A stretch of DNA of 64,000 nt, from positions 112,431,284 through 112,495,283 of the forward strand of contig OV884057.1 in NCBI GenBank assembly GCA_930367215.1, read 5' to 3'. Positions 9,941 through 21,311 of the stretch are shown in pieces. The notes below the pieces were generated by a model that ran no database searches, was not told the origin of the DNA, and saw nothing but the letters and a program-made list of their open reading frames with translations. Every line of letters starts with the position of its first letter. Within the stretch, counting starts at the first letter, position 1. Source of the stretch: Pollenia angustigena (lineage: Eukaryota; Arthropoda; Insecta; Diptera; Polleniidae). A program made the translations under genes and the position numbers.

Positions 9941-11242
9941 TAAGTAAGCAAAAAATATTAAAACGAACAAATATATACACAATAAAAAATTGAGCTTCCA
10001 ACGAAACAAGTTTGTAAGGGATAAATGTAAGAGTTGCGCTTACCATCTCGCTTACGGAAGGCATGAATTTTATATGGTGAGTTCCAAATTTAAAGCAATA
10101 CATTTTTAACACAAAAAGCGCTTTATTCAACGCATATAAAAACTGGTGAGTGTAGCTATCAGCTTTACACACTGAATGACAAGCCTGCTTAGTAGTAGTA
10201 AGGGAATGGTGCAACACTTGAATATTTGAATTTATATACAAATCAGAAAGCCATGCTGCACTTTTTATATTGTCTAATTGTTAAATGGAGCCAGAACTTT
10301 TGAAAGTAAAAGTTGGAAATTTTTCTTAGAAGATGATGTAGGGCATTATTGAATCCAAGAGTTAAATGTTGTTTTTGTGAAGGCGGCTTTTTTATTTGCT
10401 TACCAGGTGGAACAAATTATTAAAATCTGTATATATATAAAATAATTAGTGTCCGACCGAACGCACTTTTTGAGACCGAACCCGAACTTCGGTAAATTTT
10501 GACAAGTTCGGCCGAACCCGAACTTTTTGTTAATAAATCTGAACAATTGTACTTTTTTTTTAATGTATTTATTTAAAACAAAATAAAATTTAGGGAAATT
10601 ATTACATTTACACTTTTGGAAGGACACATAAATAGCACTTTATAGTATTCAAAACTATTTTATAGTTACAAAATAATTAGTAATTGCTTTTTTTTAAGAC
10701 AAAAAATAAATTTCAAGTTAAATGCAGCATACATTAGGGCAATAACTTGTTCACACTTTTTGCGAAAATCAAAAACGGCATAGTATAGTCGCGTAGAACA
10801 TTAAAAGTTATTAATAAAAAATATGATATTTTTTTCGGATTGTTAAGAAAGTTCATGCAGGGATCGGGTTGAAGTTTAAAAACAACCATTTTTAACTCAT
10901 GGAAATTTTAAAAAATATACACCTGATGTTTGTTTATATTCCTCAACGTATCACTTAAATGCTATTTTGGAATTTAACCACTGCTTTAGATTTAAAAATT
11001 TTCCAACGGTTTACAATTCATCGCTGTTCAATATTTCTTAGAACGACGGGAGACAGGTGTTTTCATTACTAAAACATTCTTGGCCACTCCGTCGTACTAT
11101 GCCAATAATTTGGTTATATCCCTAGTATACATATTAGTACTCAAACCTCTACAATGTATATTTTGAATTCGTTGGGTTGTATTTGCTCTAAGTGGCGTTT
11201 AATATTGGCGGTAGTTTGTTAGCTTGGCAATGCACTCCCCAT

Positions 11243-13571
11243 CAGGGCTGCCAGCTTTGGGGTTTTGACCCCAAATTAGGGGTTTTCTTGTTGCTAAAAG
11301 GGACAAAAAATTTGATTTGGGGTTTGGGGTTTTCATTGGGGATTTAAAAAAAAAATTAGGATTTTTTGGGGAAATACACGGAAAGAATTATTTATTAAAG
11401 CACCACAAAAAACTAAAACTAAACTGAACTAAAAATATTTTGCACCATTCTCGTCCAAGCCAAAATTTTCTTATTTTAAATTTATGTGTGGCTTGGTTTA
11501 AGCAAAAAGTTATGACTCAAAGCAAACTATATTTAAATACAGCTAAACAAATTAAGTATTCGTTGCTTATGGCTAATTTCAACAATTCAAATTATTTTAA
11601 ATATCAATTCATATTTAAATATAGTTGTTCCAAAGTATATTTATACCAAGTACATGCAAGTATACAACAAATCAACAATAAAAAAAACAACATTAATTTT
11701 GTTTGTGTAAAAACATTTGATACTGTCAAACAGCCAAACATAAAGAAAACAAAAAAAAAAAACAGAAATCATGGCGCACTAAAATGTAAGCAAATTTTGA
11801 CACTATCGAAAATAAAACAACTGAACAGCTGATCACTTGCATGTACTTGTAATAAATATACTTTGAGTTGTTCCTATAATTTTATTTTTATTTGACATGA
11901 AAAACTAACTAACAAAATACGAAGAAAAGCCTGAATTTTTAAAAACGTATAGCATTAGTTAGTTTAAGGAAAACTTAATATAAAAAAAGAAACTTTTTAT
12001 TGATTTGCTTAACATGTCGATTCAAGTAAAAATTAATGGAATTAAACCAAGTTTTCTTGAACATTTTCTGAAAAATTAAAAAAAAATCCCTAGTATTTGT
12101 TTCTTGATGCAAGAAATTCGATTCTTTTAATTAATCAAGATAACCAGATTAATATTAAATTAATGCAGCTTGATTTAAGCAAAATCGTTCTTATTTTTAA
12201 TAAAAACAAGCTTCTTTGTATTTCTTGTCTTAAAAAATTTTTGATCATATACCAAAAACATGCATTTTTTGATTATGAGAAAATTTTTGTTTATTCATGA
12301 AAATTTTACTAAATACGAACAAAATATGTTAAAATCATAAAACTATTATTGGATTTTCTGTGTTAAGAAAGGAAATTGGTTACTTTAGAAAATAAACTAA
12401 TTTCCGTGTAAAAAATATGAGTTTAATTTTTCTATAGGAGATAACTAAGTTTTATGCACTTATAAACATTAGGGTGGTTATTTTTGCAATATCACTTAAT
12501 ATCAATAAACACCGGGTAAAAAAGTTGTTTTTTTTTATCAAAAAAAAAAAAATATCTGAAAAGTTTGAAGCTAATTTGTCAATAATATGATTATGTATAA
12601 TAAGTACAAAATTTGTATTTTCCTAGTGAAGTTCATGTATGTACATAAGGGTGGTTACAAGAAATCAATGTTAAATTTTCCATCGGCGCAACCCCCTTAT
12701 AACGCTAACATGTGCCTCATTGAGAATAAATTAAGGAAAAACAGTGATGTTTCACTAAAATTCGTATATCTTGCGCCGATGGAAAATGATTTCTTGTAAC
12801 CACCCTAATGTACATTAGGGAAATAACTTTTTAACAATTTGTTAAAATATCAAAATTGGCATAGCACAGTCCGATAGAGCATAAAAAACTATAAGGGAAC
12901 GTATATTTATTTTTTCGCTAAGTTCAAAAAAGTTCACGCACCAACCGCGATGAAGTTTTGAAAATTTTTAATTTTAGTTTTGGTTAAGAAAAATGTATAA
13001 TATATTAATTTAAAACAAAAAATAGCTCAAGTATGAAATTACATTAATATTCAGAGATAGTAAGAAATTTTTCCGCAAACCAAAACGTATCTTTAACCTT
13101 TTTTAATGAAAAAAAATTAAAAGTGAACAAAAATTATGAAGTTTGGTGACGATTGAGTAAAGAAAAGTCGATTGATAAGTTGAAAAGTGAATACAAGGCG
13201 AAAAAATCTCTTATTTTAGTTTTTGTCAATTTTTTAAATGTCGTAAACTTTTCCTCTAGATGATAAAGTAATCAAAGTGTAGAAACAATTATGTTTTCAA
13301 TGCAGATTCATTATAGGGAAGTTCGACTGTATATATACATATATATAAACTATATATGTTTTTAATACAACTTCATATTTCCCTACAATAAAAATGATCT
13401 CTTGTAGAACATAGTACAAGTAAAACTCAAATAAATATTTAAATTATCCGTAAAAAATTGTGTATTTTTTACAGGGGTTTATTTTTGGGGATTTTCTCTT
13501 TTATTGGGGGATTTTTGGGGAAATTTTTTTTTAAGTTTGGGGAGGACGAAAAAAAGTACCTGGCAGCCCTG
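11243..13571. mobile_element. hAT-like element nested in another
   Basis: This 2329-bp element has termini CAGGGCTGCCAG and CTGGCAGCCCTG and 8-bp target repeats CTCCCCAT on both sides (11235-11242, 13572-13579). Subterminal runs of GGGG and CCCC flank a long AT-rich interior. A 130-residue open frame inside has no recognisable domain. Confidence 0.82.
12648..12806. repeat. Small TIR element (MITE)
   Basis: The inverted termini are AGGGTGGTTACAAGAAATCA and its near complement, with CATCGGCGCAA repeated in inverted form further in. The word TGTACAT occurs just outside each end. A related terminus, TTAGGGTGGTTA, lies at about 12470. It is nested inside the hAT-like element at 11243-13571. Confidence 0.6.
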
Positions 13572-14125
13572 CTCCCCATTGACATTTGTTTGGCGCAACA
13601 TTTGCATTGAGCGCTTGCTCAATTGGATTGTATGACATTTTTATCCGGAAATATGTATACTATAAAGTTTGGTTTGTGGTTCACCCAAAACTATAGATTA
13701 TCTTGCCGTTCGCAGAATATAAATAGAGAGTATTTTTTGCCAAATAAAATTTAACCGTTTTTTTTTTTTGTTGTATTTTTTACCGTCTTCTAAAAATTAC
13801 ACATAATATTATAAAGACATTTTTGTACACTTAAGCATTTTATTAAGTTATCGCTGTATTTTTTCGAACTAAAAAATAAAAATAGTTGTATTGATTTTGT
13901 ATTATTTTCAAAAACAATGATGCCAAATTATAATTTGAAATTATAATAAATGTGAGATTTCATAAAAAAGTTCGGTAAAGTTCGGAAAAAATTTCGCCGA
14001 ACACCAAACTTTGACCGAACATAATTTTTTGCCGTACTCCGTAACCGAACCCGAACGTACGGTCGGACACTAAAAATAATAATAAAAAAATAAATAATTA
14101 GGTATGTATGCATCTAAATTTGGGG

Positions 14126-14340
14126 CAAGGCGAATTCATCCCAGGTAATCTCGGTACTACAACAAGTACAACTCGAACAAAAACCACATGCAATTTGTTT
14201 TTGTAAAATCATTGTACAATGTCAAAAACAGAAATAAAACAAAACAGAAACAAAGAGAATAAACAAAATTTTGACATCCAATAGTGATTTAAGCTAATAT
14301 CAGCAGGGCTTTTAAGACCACCTGTAATAAATTCGCCTTG
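14126..14340. mobile_element. Short TIR element, hAT-type 8-bp target repeat
   Basis: The termini CAAGGCGAATT and AATTCGCCTTG are inverted, and ATTTGGGG occurs directly on both sides (14118-14125, 14341-14348). A related element is at 59575-60013. It lies about 600 bp upstream of the receptor start. Confidence 0.72.
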
Positions 14341-14635
14341 ATTTGGGGGATTCAAACGGTATGTCATATTATCCATATATTTTTCAATATTTAGCAGCAA
14401 ATTGATTTTGAGTTTCAAACAAAAAAATCCAATTGTTTCGTTTAAATAAAATTCTAAACAGTTGACCACACCCCATGAATATTTTCATGTAAACACTACT
14501 GTATCATCGTTATTAAGAGTGCTAATTAATAATTCATTACATTATTTTTTACGCGATAAGATAAAAAGATAAAAAATTAATTTAGCGTAAAAGAAATTAT
14601 ATTTATGTAGCCTTTAAGCCGTATGCATGTAGTTT

Positions 14636-14935
14636 CGTTACACGTAATTGTTTTTGTTAATAACAAGGACTCAATTGGAAGGAGCACATTTTCTTTTGGA
14701 GACTACTAAACAAATAAAAACTTAAAGCAAAAAAATAACAAATTCATAACTACTGATTGGAATATTTTATATTATTGAGGAGGATAACGTTACACGTAAT
14801 TGTTTTTTTTTCAACAAGAACTTAATTGTGAGGAACACATCATTTTCTTTTGGAGACAGATAAACAAATTAAAGCGCAAAAAAAACAAATTGACGCCTAT
14901 TTATTGAAGTATTTTATATTATTGAGGAGGATTAA
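14636..14935. repeat. 152-bp tandem duplication upstream of the Gr32a start
   Basis: Copy 1 (14636-14787) and copy 2 (14788-14935) share CGTTACACGTAATTG, TTTTCTTTTGGAGAC and TATTATTGAGGAGGAT in the same order. The copies differ by point changes and small indels, so the event is not very recent. The right copy ends three bases before the ATG, so the duplicated DNA is the proximal 5' leader or promoter of the receptor. The left copy has no ATG at the matching place. Confidence 0.85.
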
Positions 14936-14937
14936 TA

Positions 14938-16041
14938 ATGTGTCCAGGACCCTGGATGGTTAATATGAATGGAGAAAAAGTGAAAACGTCACCCGTACGT
15001 CAAAGACCAAGAAATGCGAGTCCATTTATTGATAATTCGTACAATAAAGATTCAAATACGTTTTTAAATGACATGACTAGTATTCTATACATACTTAAGT
15101 TAACCGGATTGTTATCGATCTATAAAAGAATATCGAAATATGAACTGGGTCCGCCTTCTACAGGTCGACGTATTTATTTCATTATTACTCATGTTATTAT
15201 ACATTTGACAACGATTTACAATCTGTATAGTCTTTTCACGGATGGTTCTTCACAACTTTTTTACTCGTATCGTGAAACTGACAACATTAAATATTGGATT
15301 GAAATTCTATTGTGTATAATCACATATACAACAACAGTCTTTATTTGCTTTAAAAATTCTAAATCCTTTTTAAAAATTTTGAATGACATTCTCAAGGTGG
15401 ATGAAGAAATAAATCAAAAATGTTCTTCAAATATTGTGAATAATTGTGAATTTTCCATAAAGTTCATTATATTTATAGTTATAATCCAAGTGTATATTAT
15501 AACTTTAAAAATAACAAGCATTGACGAAGCTATTACAGCGCCTTCGTATATTTTAATTGGGCTTTATTCGATGCAAAATGCTTTATCGTCAATATTTATC
15601 GTTTATACTTCGATACTTTTGCGCATTGTTAGTGTGCGCTTCGCTAACTTAAACACAATTATCAATGGTTACACCTACAGGGAGCAGCAGGGCAAAGTAA
15701 GGCAACAAATTCGTCGTTTAGGCAATGTACGATCTCGTGATTTACCACAACCGCCTCCCATGGAAAACTTTCCAGACGATTCTCTCTTTGCCTTTCGTAT
15801 GTATAATAAATTGTTGCGTCTTTACAAAACCATCAATGAAAGTTGCAGTCTAATACTTGTCGTTTATATGGGTTATGCTTTCTATTCGATTACGACAACC
15901 ACATATAATTTATTCGTACAGATTACAACACAGCAAAAGGACATGTCTATAAATGTCCTGCAAATATGCTGTGCTCTACTGTTTGTTCACACTGCAATGT
16001 TGGCTTTGTTATCGCGATGCGCTGGACAAGCAACGGATCAG
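14938..16041 (+). CDS. Gr32a: Gustatory receptor Gr32a-like, exon 1 (codons 1-368)
   Basis: This exon holds most of an insect gustatory receptor, a seven-helix ligand-gated cation channel of taste neurons with its N-terminus inside the cell. Hydrophobic segments lie near residues 79-100, 119-138, 172-193, 203-230, 302-326 and 338-360. The seventh is built by exons 3 and 4. Segments such as SYRETDN, NGYTY, NKLLRLYK and LFVQIT, together with the tail exons, fit my recollection of Drosophila Gr32a. There it is expressed in bitter neurons of labellum and tarsi and is needed to sense aversive compounds and male cuticular hydrocarbons that suppress male-male courtship. The ATG is the first after an in-frame TGA at 14923. 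The exon ends CAG|GTATGA, phase 0. The spliced protein is 442 residues, normal for the family. Family membership is near certain; orthology to Gr32a is strong but unproven. Confidence 0.88.
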
Positions 16042-19000
16042 GTATGAATGCTTTAATTTTCTTTTCTAATTCTTTGAATACACGTGCAAAGTATGTTGTC
16101 TCAAATTGTCACCCACAAAAAGTTACGTTTTTTCGTCGAAAGTTACATTTTGAAATATTCCTTGAATTATTAGTAAATAATTACTTTTATTCCATATTTT
16201 AGTGATTATAACAAGACAACAAATTAATTTATTAAACAAAAGCATAACTTAGAATAAAAACAGATAAATGTTTGAAAACAGAACTTTAAAAATAAGAGAT
16301 AAACAAGTACAACTGTGTACATTTAAGGCCAATACTTTTGCATGAAAATATAAGAAAGAAGGTTTAAGCTTCGTTTCCAAGATTTTTGTTTCTTTAGTGG
16401 AACCGGAAACGACTTCAATTTATCAATGTTAATCTTTTTATTTGTATTGAAGACGTTTCAGCCACAAAAAGCTTCGGATCATGTTCCTGTTGTGATTTCC
16501 ATTGACCATTGATACCTCAAATATGGACACCTTTTACGTACTATGTATATGCAAGTAAGCATATGAACAATTATCTTGCCTTCTCTCTTTGTCATAACAC
16601 TGATGTATTTTGACATCAGTACTATGACAAGTGTCTTCGTTTTTGACCCCATGACTCTTTTCATCATGGTGATGTCAACCTAATCATCAGGGTCAAAATG
16701 AAATTATGTCATCAATGGGATGGCACATCGCTATCACAGAAATGACGAACATGTGCTCAGTGCGATGACTCAGTAACATCGGAGAAAGGACACATGAGCA
16801 TCAATTTAATGACAGTTTTTCATTAAGTCAAAGTTATTGGAATAGACTCAAGTCAAAGTGAGAGAATACTATTATTTATTTACCCGTTACATATGTTTGT
16901 TTCACGTTTGTTGAATTACGACCTTTGTTTACAGCAGAACTCTGAATAATAAGACACCAGCACCATGCCCCATATGGTTTTCGTAATCATTCTACTTTTA
17001 AAATTTTGTGTATTTAACTAAACTAGTGTTCGCCTAATGGTCAAAATTCGACCATACATTTTTTTGGAAATATGAAGAAAACATCATCATCTAAGTATAT
17101 ACATATGAATTTATTTTTCGAGCATTTATTTTTTCCTTCAGAGTGGATCGATTTCGCGAGGGGCCAACCTCCGGTTCATATTTTATCTTCTACGTGAGTT
17201 AATTTAATTTTGTAAGTTCGGTATAAAAAATACCAATTAAAAAACAAAAAAGTATCAAAAAGTCTCCTTTATATATTGTCATCCACTCAGGACGTTGCCC
17301 GTTTGATTTTATGTTTCTATGTCTAATATTATCGAAAATTAATCAAAGTACCAGCTATTGAACGAAAAAGTACCAAAAATCTCCCCTTACATATTCTTAT
17401 GCACCCAGTTTAATGTATAATTTTATCTTTATAGGTCGAATATTAACGAAAATTCAAACAGTTCCAGATGAAGAACAAAAATACCAATCACTCACTCAGG
17501 ACCCTACACCTATAATATTATGTTTCTAAGTTCAATATTATAGAAAATTTAAAAAATTTCACATGAAGCATAGAAAAGTAAAAAAAAAGAAATATAGTTT
17601 CCCGTATTTCCCATTTCTTCTCCTCCTAGAGGTTCGGTTGACAAACAAAGGAAGAAAGCGTTCTTAACTGTTTTGCCTGGTCCGATTTATACATAAGATT
17701 TATATAGTCGAAATACCGAAAACCGGTTTCTGAAAAATATCGAATAATCGATCACCCAAATTTTTTATTATTTGATAATTGAAAATAAATTTTGATTTAT
17801 TTATTTTGCATCTGTGTTAGTAGCAATTTTGAACGCTTATAACTCTGAAATTATTGAACAGATTTTAATAAAATATACATTGTGCACTTCTTTGCGTAAA
17901 TACCTTTCAAATGGTGTATATTTTGTTCAAATCGGTTGACATACAGAGGAGGAAAGTGTTCTTAACTGTTTTGCCTTAGCCGATTTATATATAGATAATT
18001 AAAAAAACTATATATACATATAATAATTTTTGCTTCTTATAATACATTGTAATCATGAAAAAAAATGAATAACATACAAAATGTGGCATCAAATTGATGC
18101 CACTACAGTCATAAAATAGATGACACGTAAAACTTGACAAAATTGTACGAAGACGTTAGTCATTGGATTGATGTTACTTTTTGCATCATTGATGCCATTT
18201 GTAGTAACATTGATGTCACAATTCTGATGTTAGGGCATCATCAATAAGAAGATGCATTTTTCTATCAGTGTACAGGTGATCGCATCATGAAATAGAGTTA
18301 TGCAACTATCCCTTTTTTAAAATACTATGTACATATTTTGTTTTTGTAAAAAGTTAGAGTGAATGTCAAAATTATTTGTTGAAAATATACAAAAGGGATT
18401 TTTTGTTTATAAAATATACACAATTGCTTCAGAAGGTGTGTCTCCACTTGTTCCTTACGCCTTTTTAAGTCCTTATGTTTATAATTTTTTGTTCACTTTT
18501 TTGTTTTATTAAATTTAAATAAGTTTTTTCGACAAATTCAATATAAAAATCGCCAAAGCCTTTTTTCAGTTTTTTAAAAATACAATATGCATACATACAC
18601 GCATTTTTAAATTTTTAAAAAATATTTTTTATAAATCCTAAAAAATAAATTTGTTCCAAAACGCTAAAAATGAAAAAAGTCGCCAAGATATAAACATATT
18701 TTTTTTTCTCCTCTACAATAATCTAATGTCAAAAACCCTTTGTTTTGAAAAAAAAGTTCGAAACTGTTGTGCAGTGTTCTTAGGCAATAAGTATACTAAA
18801 ACAAAGCACCAATGGCACCAGTGTAGGCTTAAGTCCCTTAGTTTTTTATACCCACACCATAATATTGGAGAGGGTATTATGGATTTGTACTGATGTTTGT
18901 AACACCTTAAAATATTGGTCTTAGATCCACCTTTATACTTACCGATCGACTCAGAATCACTTTTTGAGTCGACCTTACGATGTCCGTACCCATTGCTGGC

Positions 19001-19159
19001 TGGTTGTCCATGTAACACTTGTGCGCAAAGTACAGGTCGCAATTTTGGAGGTTATTGGATGAAATTTGGTTTTTAGGTTCTAATTGGCACAAGGACCGAA
19101 GCTTCTTTCCAGAATAGGGTCTTTGTGACCATAAATTAACTTATTATGTTGGTATTTAC

Positions 19160-20216
19160 TCGGGATGCCAGTCCCGAAATCCCGATCCCGAAAAAAATTT
19201 AAATCCCGGGATTCGGGATTTAGCTAATCCCGAAATTGTCAACAAAATTTTCTTGCTTTCCTTTTTTTATAAAAAGAAATTCATCATGACATTTCCCCTT
19301 GAGAGCATAAGGAACAAAATACTGATCTTTAATATTTACTAGTTTATTTCTGTTAATACTGTCATTGAAAACGAACCAAAAAAACTTAAGCTTTGTTTGT
19401 TTTAAACGTGTCCAACAATTATAATTAAAGAAGAAATTTAATAAAGGAAAAAATGTCTTTTGAAAAGCACAAAACATACCACTGGTGCATTAAATTCGAC
19501 ATTAAAACTTTACTCTTCACAGGGTTAGATTATAAAAGTGTTGTACGGGAGTAATTTTACAAAATTAAGAAGTGTATTTTTAACACTACACAATTCCTAC
19601 CACTTTGTGGTGGGTATAAAAATGATTTTTTTGTAAAAATAAAATTTTTATGGTTAACTAGATAAATTGATTTTGATAATTAATTTCGAATTCAAATTTG
19701 AATTATTGATTCTAATTTACTAAATAAAAATTTGAATGGAATCTTACAAATAAATCAATTACATACAAGTTTGCTCTATTCAATTACAATATTTATTTTT
19801 TTTATTTAGTTTGAATCAACTGAGGTAATTGAATAAAATATAGATTTTATGGTAATTATTTTTTAGTTGAATCAATTAACACATTGTTAGAAATCGTACA
19901 TTGTTTTTTTCATTCATATTTTCATATTTTTAATTAAATCAATCATTAATTTAGAAAAAAATCACAATTTTCAATATTTTTAAATGTTAGTAATAAATAT
20001 AACATTATCTTTAACTTTAAAGTAACAAATTTATATAAAACTTTGCTTGTAATGACGTTTTTTTTTTAATAAATATCTATAAAAAGCATTTATTTTCTCA
20101 TTTTCAAAAACCCCGAATCCAGAAATATCCCGGGATACCGTAAAATCCCGGAATGCCGGGATTTGATTTTTTGAAATTCCGGGATTTGCGAAAACCAGTC
20201 CCGATTGGCATCCCTA
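19160..20216. mobile_element. hAT-like element, CCCGGGATTCGGGAT family
   Basis: Its ends are TCGGGATGCCAGTCCCG and CCCGATTGGCATCCCTA, inverted with mismatches. Flanks GTATTTAC and GTATTAAC form an 8-bp target repeat with one mismatch. Subterminal CCCGGGATT repeats are typical of this family, whose fragments also lie near 30170-30440, 41120-41210 and 50400-50460. Confidence 0.7.
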
Positions 20217-20251
20217 GTATTAACATTAAATTTGGTCCAAACTTATGTGGT

Positions 20252-20378
20252 GTTTATAGAACACGAGCGCCTTACTCGTCCGTTCAACTTACATTTAAAA
20301 CAAAAACAAAATTTCGAAATTTGTTTTTGTTTTAAATGTAAGTTGAACGGACGAGTAAGGCGCTCGTGTTCTATAAAC
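20252..20378. repeat. Near-perfect 127-bp hairpin
   Basis: Arms of about 60 bases starting GTTTATAGAACACGAGCGC are exact inverted copies around a centre of AAATTTCGAAATTT. A diverged half-related sequence lies at 56050-56105. It encodes nothing. Confidence 0.85.
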
Positions 20379-21311
20379 TACACATTATTTTATTGCAATC
20401 AAAATTATCTTATCAAATTTACTTGGAATCGGTCCTTATTGACCATAACTCCCATACAAATACTACTCTCGAAAAGAGCTTTTTATGCCATAACTTTTTT
20501 TAATGTTTAATTTAATTTTGGTATTAACCAGGGTTGTCACATTTATTATCACCTTCATCGCCAGTATGCTATACTGAAAATCGCCAAAAATAGCCAAAAA
20601 TTTATTTTCCTAAATTGTTGGTAAAAAGAAACTGCCAAAAATTACCAAATAAAAGTTTTTTAAAAAAAAAAATATATATACAAGTGTATTTTACCTTTAT
20701 TTAAATTTTCCATATTTAGTCTTATTCTAGTAGTGTGTTTATATTATAGTAGACAATCGCCAAACGCTTAACATTTGTGTTTCTGACTTGAAATAGTATA
20801 ATACGTGTTCTGTAAATCGCAATCACAAGAAGTTTGGCAATGTAAAATTGCAATAGTATTGTGAAGGGAACTAGAATTTTTGTAAGAAACTATGGCAGAT
20901 CGAAAGCAAAACGCACCAGGTTCGGAACACCTTAAGAAATCTGGATTTTTGCGATTTTTAATCTTGCAATTGCCATAAGAAGGCTGATTATCCTAAAACC
21001 TTGAACGTATTAGATCAGTTAATCAAATTTTGCAAAAGATTAATTTAATCATTATTATTTATTATTTATTTCATTTATTTGGAACTTCTACAACAAAACA
21101 TTGGTTTTAGTGAGTAGAAATCTAATGAAGTTATGATCAAAAGTATTAATCAATAACATAAAAATATACAAATTAATAACATAAAGCAGGTATATTAATT
21201 TAACAATTTATATGTTATTACATAATAAAACAAAAGTGAAAGAAAAGAATAGTGAAATACATATTTATATACGAAAACAATATTGAGAGCGATAATAATA
21301 ACGTTAGCTAT

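Larger units (their letters stand above)
8431..11190. repeat. Segmental duplication, copy 2
   Basis: This is the partner of 1-2760. Here the hAT-like element that copy 1 loses at 2760 continues without a break to its right end at 14072, so copy 2 keeps the ancestral arrangement at that junction. No host gene is present. Confidence 0.93.
10447..14072. mobile_element. hAT-like element with nested hAT-like element
   Basis: The termini TAGTGTCCGACCG and CGGTCGGACACTA are inverted, and 8-bp direct repeats AAAATAAT flank them (10439-10446 and 14073-14080). An insertion at 11243-13571 accounts for most of its length. Without it, the element is about 1.3 kb, like the relative at 54560-55828. No transposase frame was recognised, so it is probably non-autonomous. 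Confidence 0.82.

Noticed and set aside
11440..11832. 130-codon open frame in the nested hAT-like element as a transposase
   Set aside because: It is rich in N and K from A/T-rich DNA, and no zinc finger, DDE or dimerisation motif is visible.
1..14900. Alternative first exons of the receptor, as known for Gr39a and Gr28b
   Set aside because: No other long hydrophobic frame of receptor type was found upstream or inside the introns of this window.
16042..16047. Receptor gene ending at the in-frame TGA right after exon 1
   Set aside because: The stop is within the GTATGA splice donor, and the protein would lack the seventh helix that exons 3 and 4 supply in frame.
16590..18270. One TIR element spanning the TGATG-rich stretches in intron 1
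   Set aside because: Similar words occur at both places, but I could not find consistent inverted ends or a target repeat.
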